Part shown: positions 54,396-64,000 of the stretch, piece by piece | How positions within the stretch are numbered: position 1 is the first letter of the stretch | How the letters are laid out: each line of letters starts with the position of its first letter | NCBI GenBank assembly: GCA_902825215.1 | Contig: LR782234.1 | Coordinates: 1,178,001 to 1,242,000 of the forward strand | DNA from: Pseudomonas fluorescens | Lineage (GTDB): Bacteria; Pseudomonadota; Gammaproteobacteria; Pseudomonadales; Pseudomonadaceae | Direction of reading: 5' to 3' | DNA length: 64,000 nt | Program-made: the position numbers and the translations under genes | The notes under the pieces: generated by a model | The model's database searches: none | Seen by the model: only the letters and a program-made list of their open reading frames with translations | Told to the model about the DNA's origin: nothing

Positions 54396-55496
54396 ATGTT
54401 CCGCCATGCGTTGTCCTTTGCACTGCCAGCGAGTCTGGCGTTTCTGTTGTCGGCGTGCGGTCAGGAAGAGGTGACTCAAGTTTCCGTGCGACCGGCCATG
54501 GTGGTGCAGCCAGAGCCTTCGGCGCAGGCGATGGAAAGCTATCCGGGTGAAGTTCGCGCACGTTACGAGCCCGACCTGGCGTTTCGTATCGGCGGCAAAG
54601 TCAGCCGACGACTGGTCGATGAAGGTCAGCGAGTGAAGGCTGATCAGCCCTTGGCCGAACTCGATCCGCAGGATGTACGCCTGCAACTGGAAGCCACCCG
54701 TGCTCAGGTTGCGGCCGCCGAGGCCAATCTGAATCTGGTGCGCGCCGAGCGCGATCGCTATAAAACCTTGATGGAGCGGCAGATGGTCAGCCGATCGGCC
54801 TACGACAACGCCGAAAATCTATATCGCTCCGGCGAAGCCCGCCTTAAACAAATCAAAGCTGAATTCAACGTTTCGACCAACCAGGCCAGTTACGCGGTGC
54901 TGCGTGCGCCACAGGATGGCGTGGTGGCCAAGCGTTCGGTGGAAGTCGGTCAGGTGGTCGCTGCCGGGCAAACGGTGTTCACCCTCGCTACCGATGGCGA
55001 GCGGGAAGTGTTGATCAGCCTGCCGGAGCAAAGCTTCGGCCGCTTCAAGGTCGGCCAGCCGGTCACCGTCGAATTGTGGACCCAGCAGAACCAGCGCTTT
55101 GCCGGGCAGATTCGCGAATTGTCGCCAGCGGCCGATCCGCGCTCGCGCACCTTCGCCGCACGGATTTCCTTTACCAGCGGCAAAGTTCCGGCGGAACTGG
55201 GCCAGAGCGCGCGGGTATTCGTGCAATCTGCCGACAGCGTGTCCTTGTCGGTGCCGCTGTCGGCCCTCACCGCCGAAAACGGCGCGACCTACGTCTGGCT
55301 CGTCAACGCCAACAACACCTTGAAGAAAACTCCGGTGCGCGTCGGCCCGTTCGGTGAAAAAACCGTGCCGGTGCTCGAAGGCTTGAGCGCCAGCGACTGG
55401 GTGGTGGCCGCCGGGGTGCATGTGCTGCTCGAAGGCCAGCAGGTGCGGCCGGTGGATCGCTCCAACCGCGTGGTCAATCTGGCGAACAAGGAGTAA
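54396..55496 (+). CDS. mexJ: RND efflux periplasmic adaptor (MexJ-like)
   Basis: 366 residues. The lipoprotein signal SLAFLLSAC puts the lipidated Cys near residue 21. The membrane-fusion protein order is lipoyl half (ARYEPDLAFRIGGKVSRRLVDEGQRVKADQPLAELDP), helical hairpin (LEATRAQVAAAEANLNLVRAERDRY), second lipoyl half (VLRAPQDGVVAKRSVEVGQVVAAGQ) and the beta-barrel domain. It bridges MexK to an outer-membrane channel such as OprM. No outer-membrane gene is adjacent, as in the P. aeruginosa locus. Confidence 0.9.
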   Translation: MFRHALSFALPASLAFLLSACGQEEVTQVSVRPAMVVQPEPSAQAMESYPGEVRARYEPDLAFRIGGKVSRRLVDEGQRVKADQPLAELDPQDVRLQLEATRAQVAAAEANLNLVRAERDRYKTLMERQMVSRSAYDNAENLYRSGEARLKQIKAEFNVSTNQASYAVLRAPQDGVVAKRSVEVGQVVAAGQTVFTLATDGEREVLISLPEQSFGRFKVGQPVTVELWTQQNQRFAGQIRELSPAADPRSRTFAARISFTSGKVPAELGQSARVFVQSADSVSLSVPLSALTAENGATYVWLVNANNTLKKTPVRVGPFGEKTVPVLEGLSASDWVVAAGVHVLLEGQQVRPVDRSNRVVNLANKE

Positions 55497-55502
55497 GCCC
55501 CG

Positions 55503-58500
55503 ATGCGCTTCAACCTCTCCGAATGGGCGCTGCGTAATCGCCAGATCGTACTGTTCCTGATGCTTTTGCTCGCCGTTGTTGGTGCGTTGTCCTACACCAA
55601 GCTGGGCCAGAGCGAAGATCCGCCGTTCACCTTCAAGGCCATGGTCATCCAGACCCGCTGGCCCGGCGCGACGGCGCAGGAAGTTTCACGGCAGGTCACC
55701 GAACGCATCGAAAAGAAGCTGATGGAAACCGGCGAGTACGAACGCATCATGTCGTTCTCCCGCCCCGGCGAATCGCAGGTCACCTTCATCGCCCGCGATT
55801 CGATGCATTCCAAGGACATTCCCGATCTCTGGTATCAGTTGCGCAAGAAAGTCGGCGATATCCGCCAGACCTTGCCGCCGGGCATTCAAGGGCCGTTTTT
55901 CAACGACGAGTTCGGTACTACCTTCGGCAATATCTATGCGCTGACCGGTGACGGTTTCGATTACGCCGTGCTCAAGGATTACGCCGATCGCATCCAGATC
56001 CAGCTGCAACGGGTCAAGGACGTCGGCAAGGTCGAACTGCTCGGCCTGCAGGACGAGAAGATCTGGGTCGAGCTGTCCAACGTCAAACTGGCGACCCTCG
56101 GCCTGCCGTTGGCCGCGGTGCAGCAAGCGCTGGAAGAGCAGAACGCGGTCTCCACGGCGGGCTTCTTCGAAACCGGCACCGAGCGTTTGCAGCTACGGGT
56201 CTCGGGAAATTTTCAGACAGTCGATGAGATAAAGAACTTTCCGATCCGTGTCGCTGATCGTACGTTCCGCATCGCCGATATCGCTGATGTGCGACGCGGT
56301 TTCAGTGATCCACTGGCGCCGCGCATGCGTTTCATGGGCGACGACGCGATCGGTCTGGCGGTGGCGATGAAGGACGGCGGCGACATTCTGGTGCTGGGTA
56401 AAGCGCTGGAAGTCGAATTCTCGCGACTGCAGAAAAACCTCCCGGCTGGCATGCAACTGCGCAAGGTATCCGATCAACCGGCAGCGGTTAAAACCGGCGT
56501 CGGCGAGTTTGTCCAGGTGCTGGTCGAAGCGCTGGCAATCGTGTTGCTGGTGAGTTTTTTCTCCCTCGGCGTACGCACCGGTATGGTTGTGGCGCTGACC
56601 ATTCCGCTGGTGCTGGCGATGACCTTCGCTTGCATGTATTACCTCGGCATCGGTCTGCACAAGATTTCCCTCGGTGCGCTGGTGCTGGCGCTGGGGCTTC
56701 TGGTGGACGACGCGATCATCGCCGTGGAAATGATGGCGATCAAAATGGAGCAGGGCTTCGATCGCATCCGCGCGGCGAGTTACGCCTGGACCAGCACCGC
56801 ATTCCCGATGCTCACCGGCACCTTGATCACCGCCGCCGGGTTTCTGCCGATTGCCACCGCGCAATCCGGCACTGGCGAATACACCCGTTCGATCTTCCAG
56901 GTGGTGACCATTGCGCTGCTCGCGTCGTGGGTGGCGGCGGTGATGTTCGTGCCATACCTGGGGGAAAAACTCCTGCCGGATCTGGCGAAAATTCACGCAG
57001 CCAAGCATGGCACCGGCGACGGTCAACCGGACCCGTACGGCACGCCGTTCTATCAGCGGGTCCGGCGCTTGGTGGAATGGTGCGTGGCGCACCGCAAAAC
57101 CGTGATCGTGCTGACCGTCGGGCTGTTCATTACCTCGGTGATGCTGTTCCGCTTTGTCCCGCAACAGTTCTTCCCGGCCTCCAATCGACTGGAGCTGATG
57201 GTCGATCTGAAACTGGCCGAAGGCGTGTCGTTGGCTAATACCACCAGTGAGGTCAAACGTCTCGAAGCGCTGCTCAAGGAACACGCCGGTATCGACAATT
57301 ATGTGGCGTATGTCGGCACCGGTTCACCGCGCTTCTATCTGCCGCTCGATCAGCAACTGCCGGCGGCGAGCTTCGCGCAGTTTGTGGTGTTGGCGAAAAC
57401 CATCGAGGAGCGCGAGACGCTGCGCACATGGTTGATCGACACCCTTAACGAGCAATTTCCGACGCTGCGCTCGCGTGTCACGCGTCTGGAGAACGGTCCG
57501 CCGGTTGGTTATCCGGTGCAGTTCCGTGTGACTGGCGAGCACATCGAAGAGGTCCGTGCGCTGGCTCGTAAGGTGGCGGCCAAGGTGCGGGAGAATCCGC
57601 ATGTGGTCAACGTGCACCTGGATTGGGAGGAGCCGAGCAAAGTCGTTTACCTGAACATCGATCAGGAGCGTGCACGAGCACTGGGCGTGAGCACGGCGAA
57701 TCTGGCGAAATTCCTGCAGAGTTCGTTGACCGGATCGAGTGTCAGTCAGTACCGCGAAGACAACGAATTGATCGAAATCCTCCTGCGCGGCACGGTGCAT
57801 GAGCGCACTGAGTTGTCGCTGCTGCCAAGTCTGGCGGTGCCGACGGACAACGGTCGCAGTGTCGCGTTGTCGCAGATTGCCACCCTGGAATATGGCTTCG
57901 AGGAGGGGATCATCTGGCACCGCAATCGTCTGCCGAACGTGACCGTGCGAGCGGATATCTACGGCAAGGAGCAGCCGGCGACGCTGGTCAAGCAGATCAT
58001 GCCGACGCTGGATCCGATCCGCGCCGAATTGCCGGATGGCTACCTGCTGGATGTCGGCGGCACGGTGGAGGATTCCCAGCGCGGGCAGGCTTCGGTGAAT
58101 GCCGGGGTGCCGATGTTCATCGTGGTGGTGCTGACGCTGTTGATGGTGCAGTTGCGCAGTTTTTCGCGCACGGCGATGGTGTTTCTCACCGCGCCGCTGG
58201 GGTTGATCGGGGTGACGTTGTTCCTGATGGTGTTCCGTCAGCCGTTCGGCTTTGTGGCGATGCTGGGGACGATTGCGTTGTCGGGGATGATCATGCGCAA
58301 CTCGGTGATTCTGGTGGATCAGATCGAGCAGGATATCGCCTCCGGGCTCAAGCCGTGGCAGGCGATTATCGAGGCGACCGTGCGACGGTTCCGGCCGATT
58401 GTGTTGACGGCGCTGGCGGCGGTGCTGGCGATGATTCCGTTGTCGCGCAGCGTATTTTTCGGGCCGATGGCGGTGGCGATCATGGGCGGGTTGATTGTGG

Positions 58501-58571
58501 CTACGGCGTTGACGCTGCTGTTTTTGCCGGCGTTGTATGCGGCCTGGTTCAGGGTTCGTCGGGAGGTTTGA
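55503..58571 (+). CDS. mexK: RND efflux inner-membrane transporter (MexK-like)
   Basis: 1022 residues. N-terminal helix VLFLMLLLAVVGALSYTKLG, then two large periplasmic loops and 12 transmembrane helices. TM4 carries the proton-relay pair in LVLALGLLVDDAIIAVE (double Asp near residue 405). TM10-11 include LRSFSRTAMVFLTAPLGLIGVTLF and MIMRNSVILVDQIEQD. It exports drugs with proton antiport. P. aeruginosa MexK handles triclosan and erythromycin. It lies 6 bp after mexJ and is followed by repeats, not by an oprM-like gene. Confidence 0.93.
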   Translation: MRFNLSEWALRNRQIVLFLMLLLAVVGALSYTKLGQSEDPPFTFKAMVIQTRWPGATAQEVSRQVTERIEKKLMETGEYERIMSFSRPGESQVTFIARDSMHSKDIPDLWYQLRKKVGDIRQTLPPGIQGPFFNDEFGTTFGNIYALTGDGFDYAVLKDYADRIQIQLQRVKDVGKVELLGLQDEKIWVELSNVKLATLGLPLAAVQQALEEQNAVSTAGFFETGTERLQLRVSGNFQTVDEIKNFPIRVADRTFRIADIADVRRGFSDPLAPRMRFMGDDAIGLAVAMKDGGDILVLGKALEVEFSRLQKNLPAGMQLRKVSDQPAAVKTGVGEFVQVLVEALAIVLLVSFFSLGVRTGMVVALTIPLVLAMTFACMYYLGIGLHKISLGALVLALGLLVDDAIIAVEMMAIKMEQGFDRIRAASYAWTSTAFPMLTGTLITAAGFLPIATAQSGTGEYTRSIFQVVTIALLASWVAAVMFVPYLGEKLLPDLAKIHAAKHGTGDGQPDPYGTPFYQRVRRLVEWCVAHRKTVIVLTVGLFITSVMLFRFVPQQFFPASNRLELMVDLKLAEGVSLANTTSEVKRLEALLKEHAGIDNYVAYVGTGSPRFYLPLDQQLPAASFAQFVVLAKTIEERETLRTWLIDTLNEQFPTLRSRVTRLENGPPVGYPVQFRVTGEHIEEVRALARKVAAKVRENPHVVNVHLDWEEPSKVVYLNIDQERARALGVSTANLAKFLQSSLTGSSVSQYREDNELIEILLRGTVHERTELSLLPSLAVPTDNGRSVALSQIATLEYGFEEGIIWHRNRLPNVTVRADIYGKEQPATLVKQIMPTLDPIRAELPDGYLLDVGGTVEDSQRGQASVNAGVPMFIVVVLTLLMVQLRSFSRTAMVFLTAPLGLIGVTLFLMVFRQPFGFVAMLGTIALSGMIMRNSVILVDQIEQDIASGLKPWQAIIEATVRRFRPIVLTALAAVLAMIPLSRSVFFGPMAVAIMGGLIVATALTLLFLPALYAAWFRVRREV

Positions 58572-58599
58572 GCCTTGGCGGCCTTCGGGCCGACCAGGC

Positions 58600-58890
58600 T
58601 CTGGTTGTTTTGGGTGAATATCCGTTGCTTCGGGGGTTGCTTCTGGCGGTTCCGCTCTTACAGCGGGTCACTTTGGCAAACGCCCCAAAGTAACCAAAAG
58701 GCTTTGCTCCTGCGTTCGGCCCTCGCAGGCTCGGGTCCCTTCGCTCCGGGACCGATCCGGGCGCAGCGGCTACGGTTTGCTTCGCTGCACCTACGTCCGC
58801 TGTGTCTGGCTGCGCCAGACGGTCGCTGCGCTCCCACGCCCGGATCAATCCCTGCGCTCAGCCTTCCGATGTCGCTGGTTAGGCAAGATC
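58600..58890. repeat. Composite extragenic repeat downstream of mexK
   Basis: A non-coding block of about 290 bp with several short palindromes: TTGGCAAACGCCCCAA, GGGTCCCTTCGCTCCGGGAC and GTCTGGCTGCGCCAGAC. I recognise this kind of AAAGTAACCAAAAGGCTTTG-containing block from Pseudomonas intergenic regions, from memory. It occurs once in this window. No ORF is plausible. Confidence 0.6.
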
Positions 58891-58966
58891 AAAAGCACTC
58901 GAGCTTCGCTCATTGTAAGGAGTGGTTAGAAGCGTGGCGGTTGGCTTTGGTTTTGTGGTGTGGCTG

Positions 58967-59115
58967 CCCCTCACCCCAGCCCTCTCCCGAGGGAGAGGGG
59001 GCCGATTTTGGTTGGATTCAAAATTTGCATTCGACTCGATATCGCATGTTGGTGCGCTTACTCCAAACAACTCGGTCAGTCCCCTCTCCCTCCGGGAGAG
59101 GGTTAGGGTGAGGGG
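58967..59115. repeat. 149-bp element with terminal inverted repeats, copy 2 (inverted)
   Basis: It starts CCCCTCACCCCAGCCCTCTC and ends CTCTCCCTCCGGGAGAGGGTTAGGGTGAGG, the reverse complement of the copy at 42298-42445. The ends are almost identical while the middle is only partly similar, as expected for a palindromic mobile or folding element. Confidence 0.88.
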
Positions 59116-59232
59116 CTTTTGATTTTCAGACTGACTCCAAGCCTCAGCCTTCAATGGCTCCGGCGATCAAGATCAACAGCGAGATCAAAAGCAGGCGAGC
59201 TGGCACTCGGCCTGGTGGTGGGCGCGGTTTTT

Positions 59233-59258
59233 GTGGGAGCTTGCCTGCAAGCGAAGGC
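59233..59258. repeat. Single REP unit upstream of the Fic gene
   Basis: GTGGGAGCTTGCCTGCAAGC followed by GAAGG: one REP arm with no partner nearby. The gap 58572-59395 is otherwise filled by the two repeats listed before it. 59260-59395 probably contains the Fic promoter. Confidence 0.75.
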
Positions 59259-59395
59259 GGCCGGGCAGCCGAGACTACTGCTCTGACGATGCTCCCATCG
59301 TCCTACACCTTTTTCAGAAGCCTCCGATCTTGAGCCGCTGTGCGTCGAATGTTGTACTCCAGCTCCTGTTTTCCGCAATCCTTGAGTCTGTCCCG

Positions 59396-60787
59396 ATGAA
59401 GAAGCCACCGAAATCAAGCGGCAGAACCGACCCTGTTTTCGATCTCTTGGCTCGTTCTCCCCACAAGGAACGCTTGGCAGATTATCTTGCGTTGCTCAAA
59501 CCATTTGATGATCAGGGTCGTTACCTGCCATTCGAGGCGCTGCGCTATCGCTGGGCCGTGGGGTTGGACGCGAATCTTTGTTGGGCGTTGGTAAAAAAGG
59601 CGCGGGCGGCGCAGTACATTAATCTGTTGCCGTTGGGCGAGCCGTTGCAATGGGGCAAATATGTGCAGACGCCGCTGGCGCAGAAAACCCTGTCTGTCGT
59701 GGATCGTCATACCACTACGGCTGCGCTGGACTACATGACCAGTCAGATCGGTGAGCGGATGCACTTTTCTTATCTACTCAATGATCTGATCGAAGATGAA
59801 GCCATCGCCAGTAGCCAGCTGGAAGGGGCGGCCACCACCACACGGGTGGCCAAGGACATGCTCAAGCAGCAGCGCCAGCCGCGCACTCCCGACGAGCGGA
59901 TGGTGCTGGGTAACTACCGAATGATGAATTTTGCCTGGGAACAACGATACCAACCCTTGAGCGTAGCGTTGATCACCGCGATCCACCGGGTCGGTGTCGA
60001 GGGGATCGATGACAAACAGTATTCCCCCGGAGTGTTCCGGACCAATGATGAAGTCGTCGTGCAGGACGGCGCGGGTAACACCGTGCATCGGCCGCCGCCT
60101 GCTGCGGGTTTGGTTGCGCGGCTGGAGAAACTGTCGGATTGGGTCAACCTGTCCCACGGCTCAACGCTCGAGAAGAATTACCTGCATCCCCTGATCAAGG
60201 CAATCACGCTGCACTTTGCATTGGGCTATGAACATCCCTTTCGCGATGGAAACGGGCGGGTCGCCAGAGCGTTGTTTTATTGGTTGATGTTCAAAAACGA
60301 GTTCGCAGCTTTTCGCTATATCGCGATCAGTTTGCTATTGCGCAACGCGCCGGTGAAATATGGACGATCTTACTTACACACCGAGGCGGATGAGCTGGAC
60401 CTGACCTATTTCATCGAATTCCAGTGCTCAGTCATACAGCGTGCGGTACTTGGATTCACAGACGTTTACCGCAGAACTGTTGCCTATACCGCCGACTTCG
60501 AGCGCTGGCTCATCGGTTCAGGCTTTGTCGATCGACTGACAGAGAAACAGCGTGCGGTGTATCAAGTGGCAAAAAGCGGAGCTGCAAAAGAGTTCACTGC
60601 CAACAATGTGGCGGGAAACTTCGTCTGTTCGTATGCCGAGGCTGCGTCGGTATTAAAGGGACTGATTGAATTGCAGCTTTTCGAGCGAAGGAAGATGGGG
60701 CGGGAATGGGTGTATTTTTTACGAAGCCCTCTACAAAAATGTAAGCATGGAGGCGAGTTGCTTCGCCCCCGTGCCATGACCGCTTAA
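59396..60787 (+). CDS. Fic family protein (class II, self-inhibited AMPylase type)
   Basis: 463 residues from the ATG at 59396. An in-frame ATG at 59231 would start inside the REP. The Fic core is HPFRDGNGRVAR at residues 280-291, with the catalytic His and the phosphate-binding loop complete. The inhibitory helix motif SSQLEG at 139-144 lies N-terminal to the core, which defines class II. A helical winged-helix-like tail follows (TEKQRAVYQVAKSG...VAGNFVCSYAEAASVLKGLIELQLFERR). Fic enzymes add AMP to hydroxyl groups. No partner gene lies beside it. It overlaps the convergent DUF4197 gene by 4 bp. Confidence 0.92.
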   Translation: MKKPPKSSGRTDPVFDLLARSPHKERLADYLALLKPFDDQGRYLPFEALRYRWAVGLDANLCWALVKKARAAQYINLLPLGEPLQWGKYVQTPLAQKTLSVVDRHTTTAALDYMTSQIGERMHFSYLLNDLIEDEAIASSQLEGAATTTRVAKDMLKQQRQPRTPDERMVLGNYRMMNFAWEQRYQPLSVALITAIHRVGVEGIDDKQYSPGVFRTNDEVVVQDGAGNTVHRPPPAAGLVARLEKLSDWVNLSHGSTLEKNYLHPLIKAITLHFALGYEHPFRDGNGRVARALFYWLMFKNEFAAFRYIAISLLLRNAPVKYGRSYLHTEADELDLTYFIEFQCSVIQRAVLGFTDVYRRTVAYTADFERWLIGSGFVDRLTEKQRAVYQVAKSGAAKEFTANNVAGNFVCSYAEAASVLKGLIELQLFERRKMGREWVYFLRSPLQKCKHGGELLRPRAMTA

Positions 60788-61473
60788 AGTGTCCCAAACA
60801 CCTTCTTCGCCAGACTCGTCGCCGCCGCTGCAGGATTCTGGCGCAACGTTTCTTCCTGTTTGCCAATCATCTCGAACAAACCATTGAGCGCCTGTTCGGT
60901 GACGTAGTTTTCGACGTTGGCGCTCTTCGCATCGACCACGCCGAATGCGGCGGCCTGGCCGGCGAACGAGTTGTACTTCTGCGCGACGCCGACCTTGTCG
61001 GTGGCTTGTTTGACGATCGGCAGGAATTTGGCGCGGATCTGTTCGCGGCTGGATTTATCCAGGTATTGGGTGGCCGAGTCGTTGCCACCGCTGAGGATAC
61101 CTTTGGCGTCGGCCACGCTCATTTTTTTCACCGCGTCGACCAGAATCGGTTGGGCCTGGGTCACGGCGGACTCCGCGGCTTTGTTCATCGCGGTTTCCAG
61201 TTCTTCGACCTGGGCGCCCATGCCGAATGCCTTCATCTTGCTCGCGGCTTTGCCGAGTTTGCCCGGCAACTCGATCTTCACTTCAGGGTTGTTGCTGAAG
61301 CCACCGGGCGTGCCCAGTTGTTTGACCGCGATTTGTGCACCTTGGGTCAAGGCATCCTTGAGGCCGCCGGCGGCGTCTTGTTGCGACAGATCGCTGAGCG
61401 ACAGGGCCAGGGCGTTGGCGGAGATCAGCAAACCGGTGCAGATGGCGGCGAAGCGAAGGGTAGGGCGGCGCAT
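60784..61473 (-). CDS. DUF4197 family exported protein
   Basis: 229 residues. Signal peptide RFAAICTGLLISANALALS. The mature part is helical, with ALTQGAQIAVKQLGTPGGFSNNPEVKIELPGKLGKAA near 41 and the family block MSVADAKGILSGGNDSATQYLDKSSREQI near 120. Function is unknown; the protein is periplasmic by prediction. It is 27 bp downstream of the YbaY-type lipoprotein on the same strand, so they probably form an operon. Confidence 0.88.
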   Translation of the reverse strand: MRRPTLRFAAICTGLLISANALALSLSDLSQQDAAGGLKDALTQGAQIAVKQLGTPGGFSNNPEVKIELPGKLGKAASKMKAFGMGAQVEELETAMNKAAESAVTQAQPILVDAVKKMSVADAKGILSGGNDSATQYLDKSSREQIRAKFLPIVKQATDKVGVAQKYNSFAGQAAAFGVVDAKSANVENYVTEQALNGLFEMIGKQEETLRQNPAAAATSLAKKVFGTL

Positions 61474-61500
61474 GGCGGCTTCCTTGTGGTGGAGCGTGAA

Positions 61501-61899
61501 TTAGCGGACGGCGTCGACGCGGATTTTCAGCGGCTGCGGGTCGCTGCCGTCGAGTTGCACGGCGTGGTTTTCGGTGGTGATGAACATCAGCTCACCATTG
61601 ACCTCGATGCGCGCGCTGACCGAATAGCGATGGCCGGGTTTGACCTGCGCCGGATCGTAGCTCAAGTGGAACGGCAGCGGCACCTGGCCTTTGACCGGGC
61701 CTTTGTGTTGGTCGAGGACAACGGCGGGTGCGTCGGCCAGCGACACGTCTTGCAGGCTTACGCTTAAGGTTGCGCTCGGTGGCAGGGCGATGCGTTGCAG
61801 GTAGAAGACTTCGCCGTCGAGACTGGCTTTGCCTGCCGGGGTGGTGGATTGGCAGGCGCTGAGCAGGGTGGCGGTGGCAAGTGTTAGCAATTTTTTCAA
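61501..61899 (-). CDS. YbaY-family lipoprotein
   Basis: 132 residues. Lipobox LATATLLSAC with Cys at 16. The beta-sandwich domain shows GEVFYLQRIALPPSATLSVSLQDVSLADAP and VPLPFHLSYDPAQVKPGHRYSVSARIEVNGELMFITTE, typical of YbaY/META-like lipoproteins. Role unknown, probably in the outer-membrane inner leaflet. First gene of the pair with DUF4197; a REPIN lies upstream. Confidence 0.87.
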   Translation of the reverse strand: MKKLLTLATATLLSACQSTTPAGKASLDGEVFYLQRIALPPSATLSVSLQDVSLADAPAVVLDQHKGPVKGQVPLPFHLSYDPAQVKPGHRYSVSARIEVNGELMFITTENHAVQLDGSDPQPLKIRVDAVR

Positions 61900-61916
61900 G
61901 GTTTATCTCCTTTCAA

Positions 61917-62008
61917 TGTGGGAGCGAGCCTGCTCGCGAAAGCGGTGGTTCAGTCAAAGTAAATGTCGACTGACACTTCGCCTTCGCGAACAGGCTCGCT
62001 CCCACAGG
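61917..62008. repeat. REPIN between plsB and the YbaY gene
   Basis: GTGGGAGCGAGCCTGCTCGC and TTCGCGAACAGGCTCGCTCC, one substitution in the right arm. Confidence 0.88.
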
Positions 62009-62018
62009 CGGATTTGCA

Positions 62019-64000
62019 TCAGGCCTCAGGTTGAGCTGGGACCTGATCAGCCGCATCTTCACTACGATGCAGCGCCACCTGACGGATCGACAAACGAATC
62101 TCCGCCGGCAGCACGCGCTTGGCCGCGCCTTCGGCCAGCTCGCCGAGCAGTTCGTGATAGCTGAGCTTGCCGGCTTCGTCGCGACGCAGCACGTCGAGGT
62201 CCAGCATCGTCTGGATGAAGTGGCGGAACAGGCTCTTGTCGAAGAACTCTGGGGCGTTCAGCCCGTGAAGGATCGACAGGCGCTGGGCCATGACCGTGCA
62301 CAGATCTTCCAGTTCTTCGGCGCTGATACTGTTCTGGCCGCTGTTGAGCAGCAGCGATACGGTCATGTAGAAACGCTGCAGGGTCTGCGCGATGCTTTTC
62401 GACAGCAGCGTCAGCAGCACGAAATGTCGCGAACTCGGTGCCGGGCGCAGGTACAGGTCCTTCTCGAAACGCAACAAGCCTTGTTCAACAAAAGCTTCCA
62501 GCCATTGATCAACTACACCGTCCAGCTCATCCAGCGTCCAGCGAATGAACAGTTCTGATTGCAGGTACGGATACAGTGCGCGGGTATAGCGCAGGATCTG
62601 CTCGCGGCTCATACGCGAGGTGCTCTGGAAGAAACTCGCCAGCAGCGACGGCAGGGCGAAGATGTGCAACACGTTGTTGCGGTAGTAGGTCATCAGAACG
62701 GCGTTCTGTTCGTCCAGATAGAGAATCTTGCCCAGCGCATCGTTCTGTTCGGCGAGCAGGTCCATGTCCTTCACATGCTCGATCAACGCGCGGCCATCGC
62801 CTTCGGGCAGGGTGGTGTGCGGCGAGTACGGGACTTTGCGCAGCAGCGCCAGATACAGGTCCAGAACCCGCGCCATGGCACGATCATCCAGCGCCAGACG
62901 CGTGGTCGAGAGCAACGCCAGCGCTACCAGATTGACCGGGTTGATCGCCGCGGCTTCGTTCAGATGCCGGGCGACTTTCTCGCCGAGTCGGTTGGTGGTC
63001 TCGTTGAGCCACGCCGGTTTGAACTGCGGACCGAGTTCCTGCTGGCGCCAGTCCGGTTGCTCCGCTTCGAGGAATTCGGCGAGTTTGATTGGCTCACCGA
63101 AATTCACCGCGACCTGGCCGAAGCGCTGCTTGAGCGCGCCGATCACTTTGAAAATATCGAAAATCGATTCTTTCTTCTTGCTTGCCCCGCGCAACTCGCC
63201 CAAGTAGGTGCGACCTTCGAGCACGCGCTCATAGCCGATATAAACCGGCACAAACACGATCGGCATGCGCGACGAACGCAGGAAGCTGCGCAGGGTGATC
63301 GCGAGCATGCCGGTTTTCGGCTGCAGCATGCGCCCGGTGCGCGAGCGACCGCCTTCGACGAAGTATTCGACCGGGAAACCTTTGGTAAACAGCGTGTGCA
63401 GGTATTCGTTGAACACCGAGGTGTACAGCGGGTTGCCCTTGAACGTGCGGCGCATGAAAAACGCGCCGCCACGGCGCAGCAGGCTGCCGATCACCGGCAT
63501 GTTGAGGTTGATCCCGGCGGCGATGTGCGGCGGGGTCAGGCCGTTACGGAACAGCAGATACGACAGCAGCAAGTAGTCGATGTGGCTGCGGTGGCACGGC
63601 ACGTAGATTACTTCGTGACCCTGAGCAACCTCTTGCACGCCTTCGATGTGGTTGACCTTGATGCCGTCGTAGATCTTGTTCCAGAACCAGCTCAGCACCA
63701 CTTCGAGGAAGCGGATCGCGGTGTAGGTGTAGTCCGAGGCGATCTCGTTGCCGTAGCGCAGGGCCTGGGCTTTGGCTTTTTCCGGGGAGATGTTCTCGCG
63801 CTCGGCTTCGTCGAGGATCGCTTGTTTGACCAGCGGCTGATTGAGCAAGCCTTTGACCAGATTGCGGCGGTGGGAAATGTCCGGACCGATCACCGCCGCC
63901 TTCAGGTTGCGGAAGTGCACACGCAGGATTCGCTGGGCCATACGCACGGTGCGTTCGTGGCCCTTGTTGTGATCAATCAGTTCGCGCAAATGGATTGGCG
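62019..64000 (-). CDS. plsB: Glycerol-3-phosphate 1-O-acyltransferase (5' end outside the window)
   Basis: The C-terminal 660 residues are present and the frame remains open to the window edge; full-length PlsB is about 830 residues. The acyltransferase motifs are complete: [17 protein letters not shown] (HX4D), [30 protein letters not shown] and [14 protein letters not shown]. It makes lysophosphatidate at the inner membrane, the first step of phospholipid synthesis. The start codon lies beyond 64000; the ATG at 63989 is internal. Confidence 0.95.
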   Translation of the reverse strand, partial: PIHLRELIDHNKGHERTVRMAQRILRVHFRNLKAAVIGPDISHRRNLVKGLLNQPLVKQAILDEAERENISPEKAKAQALRYGNEIASDYTYTAIRFLEVVLSWFWNKIYDGIKVNHIEGVQEVAQGHEVIYVPCHRSHIDYLLLSYLLFRNGLTPPHIAAGINLNMPVIGSLLRRGGAFFMRRTFKGNPLYTSVFNEYLHTLFTKGFPVEYFVEGGRSRTGRMLQPKTGMLAITLRSFLRSSRMPIVFVPVYIGYERVLEGRTYLGELRGASKKKESIFDIFKVIGALKQRFGQVAVNFGEPIKLAEFLEAEQPDWRQQELGPQFKPAWLNETTNRLGEKVARHLNEAAAINPVNLVALALLSTTRLALDDRAMARVLDLYLALLRKVPYSPHTTLPEGDGRALIEHVKDMDLLAEQNDALGKILYLDEQNAVLMTYYRNNVLHIFALPSLLASFFQSTSRMSREQILRYTRALYPYLQSELFIRWTLDELDGVVDQWLEAFVEQGLLRFEKDLYLRPAPSSRHFVLLTLLSKSIAQTLQRFYMTVSLLLNSGQNSISAEELEDLCTVMAQRLSILHGLNAPEFFDKSLFRHFIQTMLDLDVLRRDEAGKLSYHELLGELAEGAAKRVLPAEIRLSIRQVALHRSEDAADQVPAQPEA

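Noticed and set aside
62031..62558. Plus-strand ORF opposite plsB
   Set aside because: Shadow of the plsB C-terminus; no independent support.

Overview
The window is chromosomal DNA from a Pseudomonas of the fluorescens group. The evidence is the GC-rich coding sequence, the dense REP/REPIN intergenic repeats (GAGCGAGCCTGCTCGC and AGCTGGCTTGCCAGC types), and a gene order from wspA through prfB-lysS, ppc-adk-tsaB, rsmJ and mexJK to plsB that I recall as the P. aeruginosa PA3708-PA3673 order. Species-level placement is inference.

Left part (1-9950): yaeQ, recJ, an old-yellow-enzyme reductase, a Tat-exported glucan protein (opgD), a conserved 61-residue protein, a broken phosphoribosyltransferase coupled to a SLOG-like protein, gamma-aminobutyraldehyde dehydrogenase (patD) and a DUF533 protein.

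Accessory island (about 9950-26340), read on the minus strand: hcp, vgrG, a DUF4123 adaptor, one full-length 1676-residue Rhs effector and its immunity gene make a type VI secretion effector operon. Upstream of hcp lie a sigma54-type promoter and three identical 18-bp dyads. Downstream of the active immunity gene lies a 7-kb archive of seven displaced Rhs C-terminal tip/immunity cassettes. Most toxin parts are truncated, frameshifted or stop-interrupted, while most immunity genes stay open. A hairpin repeat of the GGGGACAGATTTATTTTC type lies between cassettes at four junctions. The next toxin remnant usually begins within a few bases of the hairpin. This cassette/hairpin arrangement is the most interesting part of the window.

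Centre (26656-35095): the complete wspABCDEFR chemosensory operon (receptor, two CheW-like couplers, CheR-like methyltransferase, hybrid CheA, CheB-like methylesterase, GGDEF response regulator), which controls cyclic-di-GMP and the wrinkly-spreader phenotype.

Right part (35333-64000): core genes. They are prfB with its programmed +1 frameshift, lysS, a TetR regulator, lipoproteins, a DUF1704 metallopeptidase-like protein, an OmpA-family lipoprotein pair, ppc, adk, tsaB, rsmJ, the mexL-mexJK efflux locus, a Fic protein, a DUF4197 protein, a YbaY lipoprotein and plsB, which runs off the right edge. REPINs decorate most intergenic spaces outside the Rhs island and are absent inside it. No rRNA, tRNA, CRISPR array or complete insertion sequence was seen.
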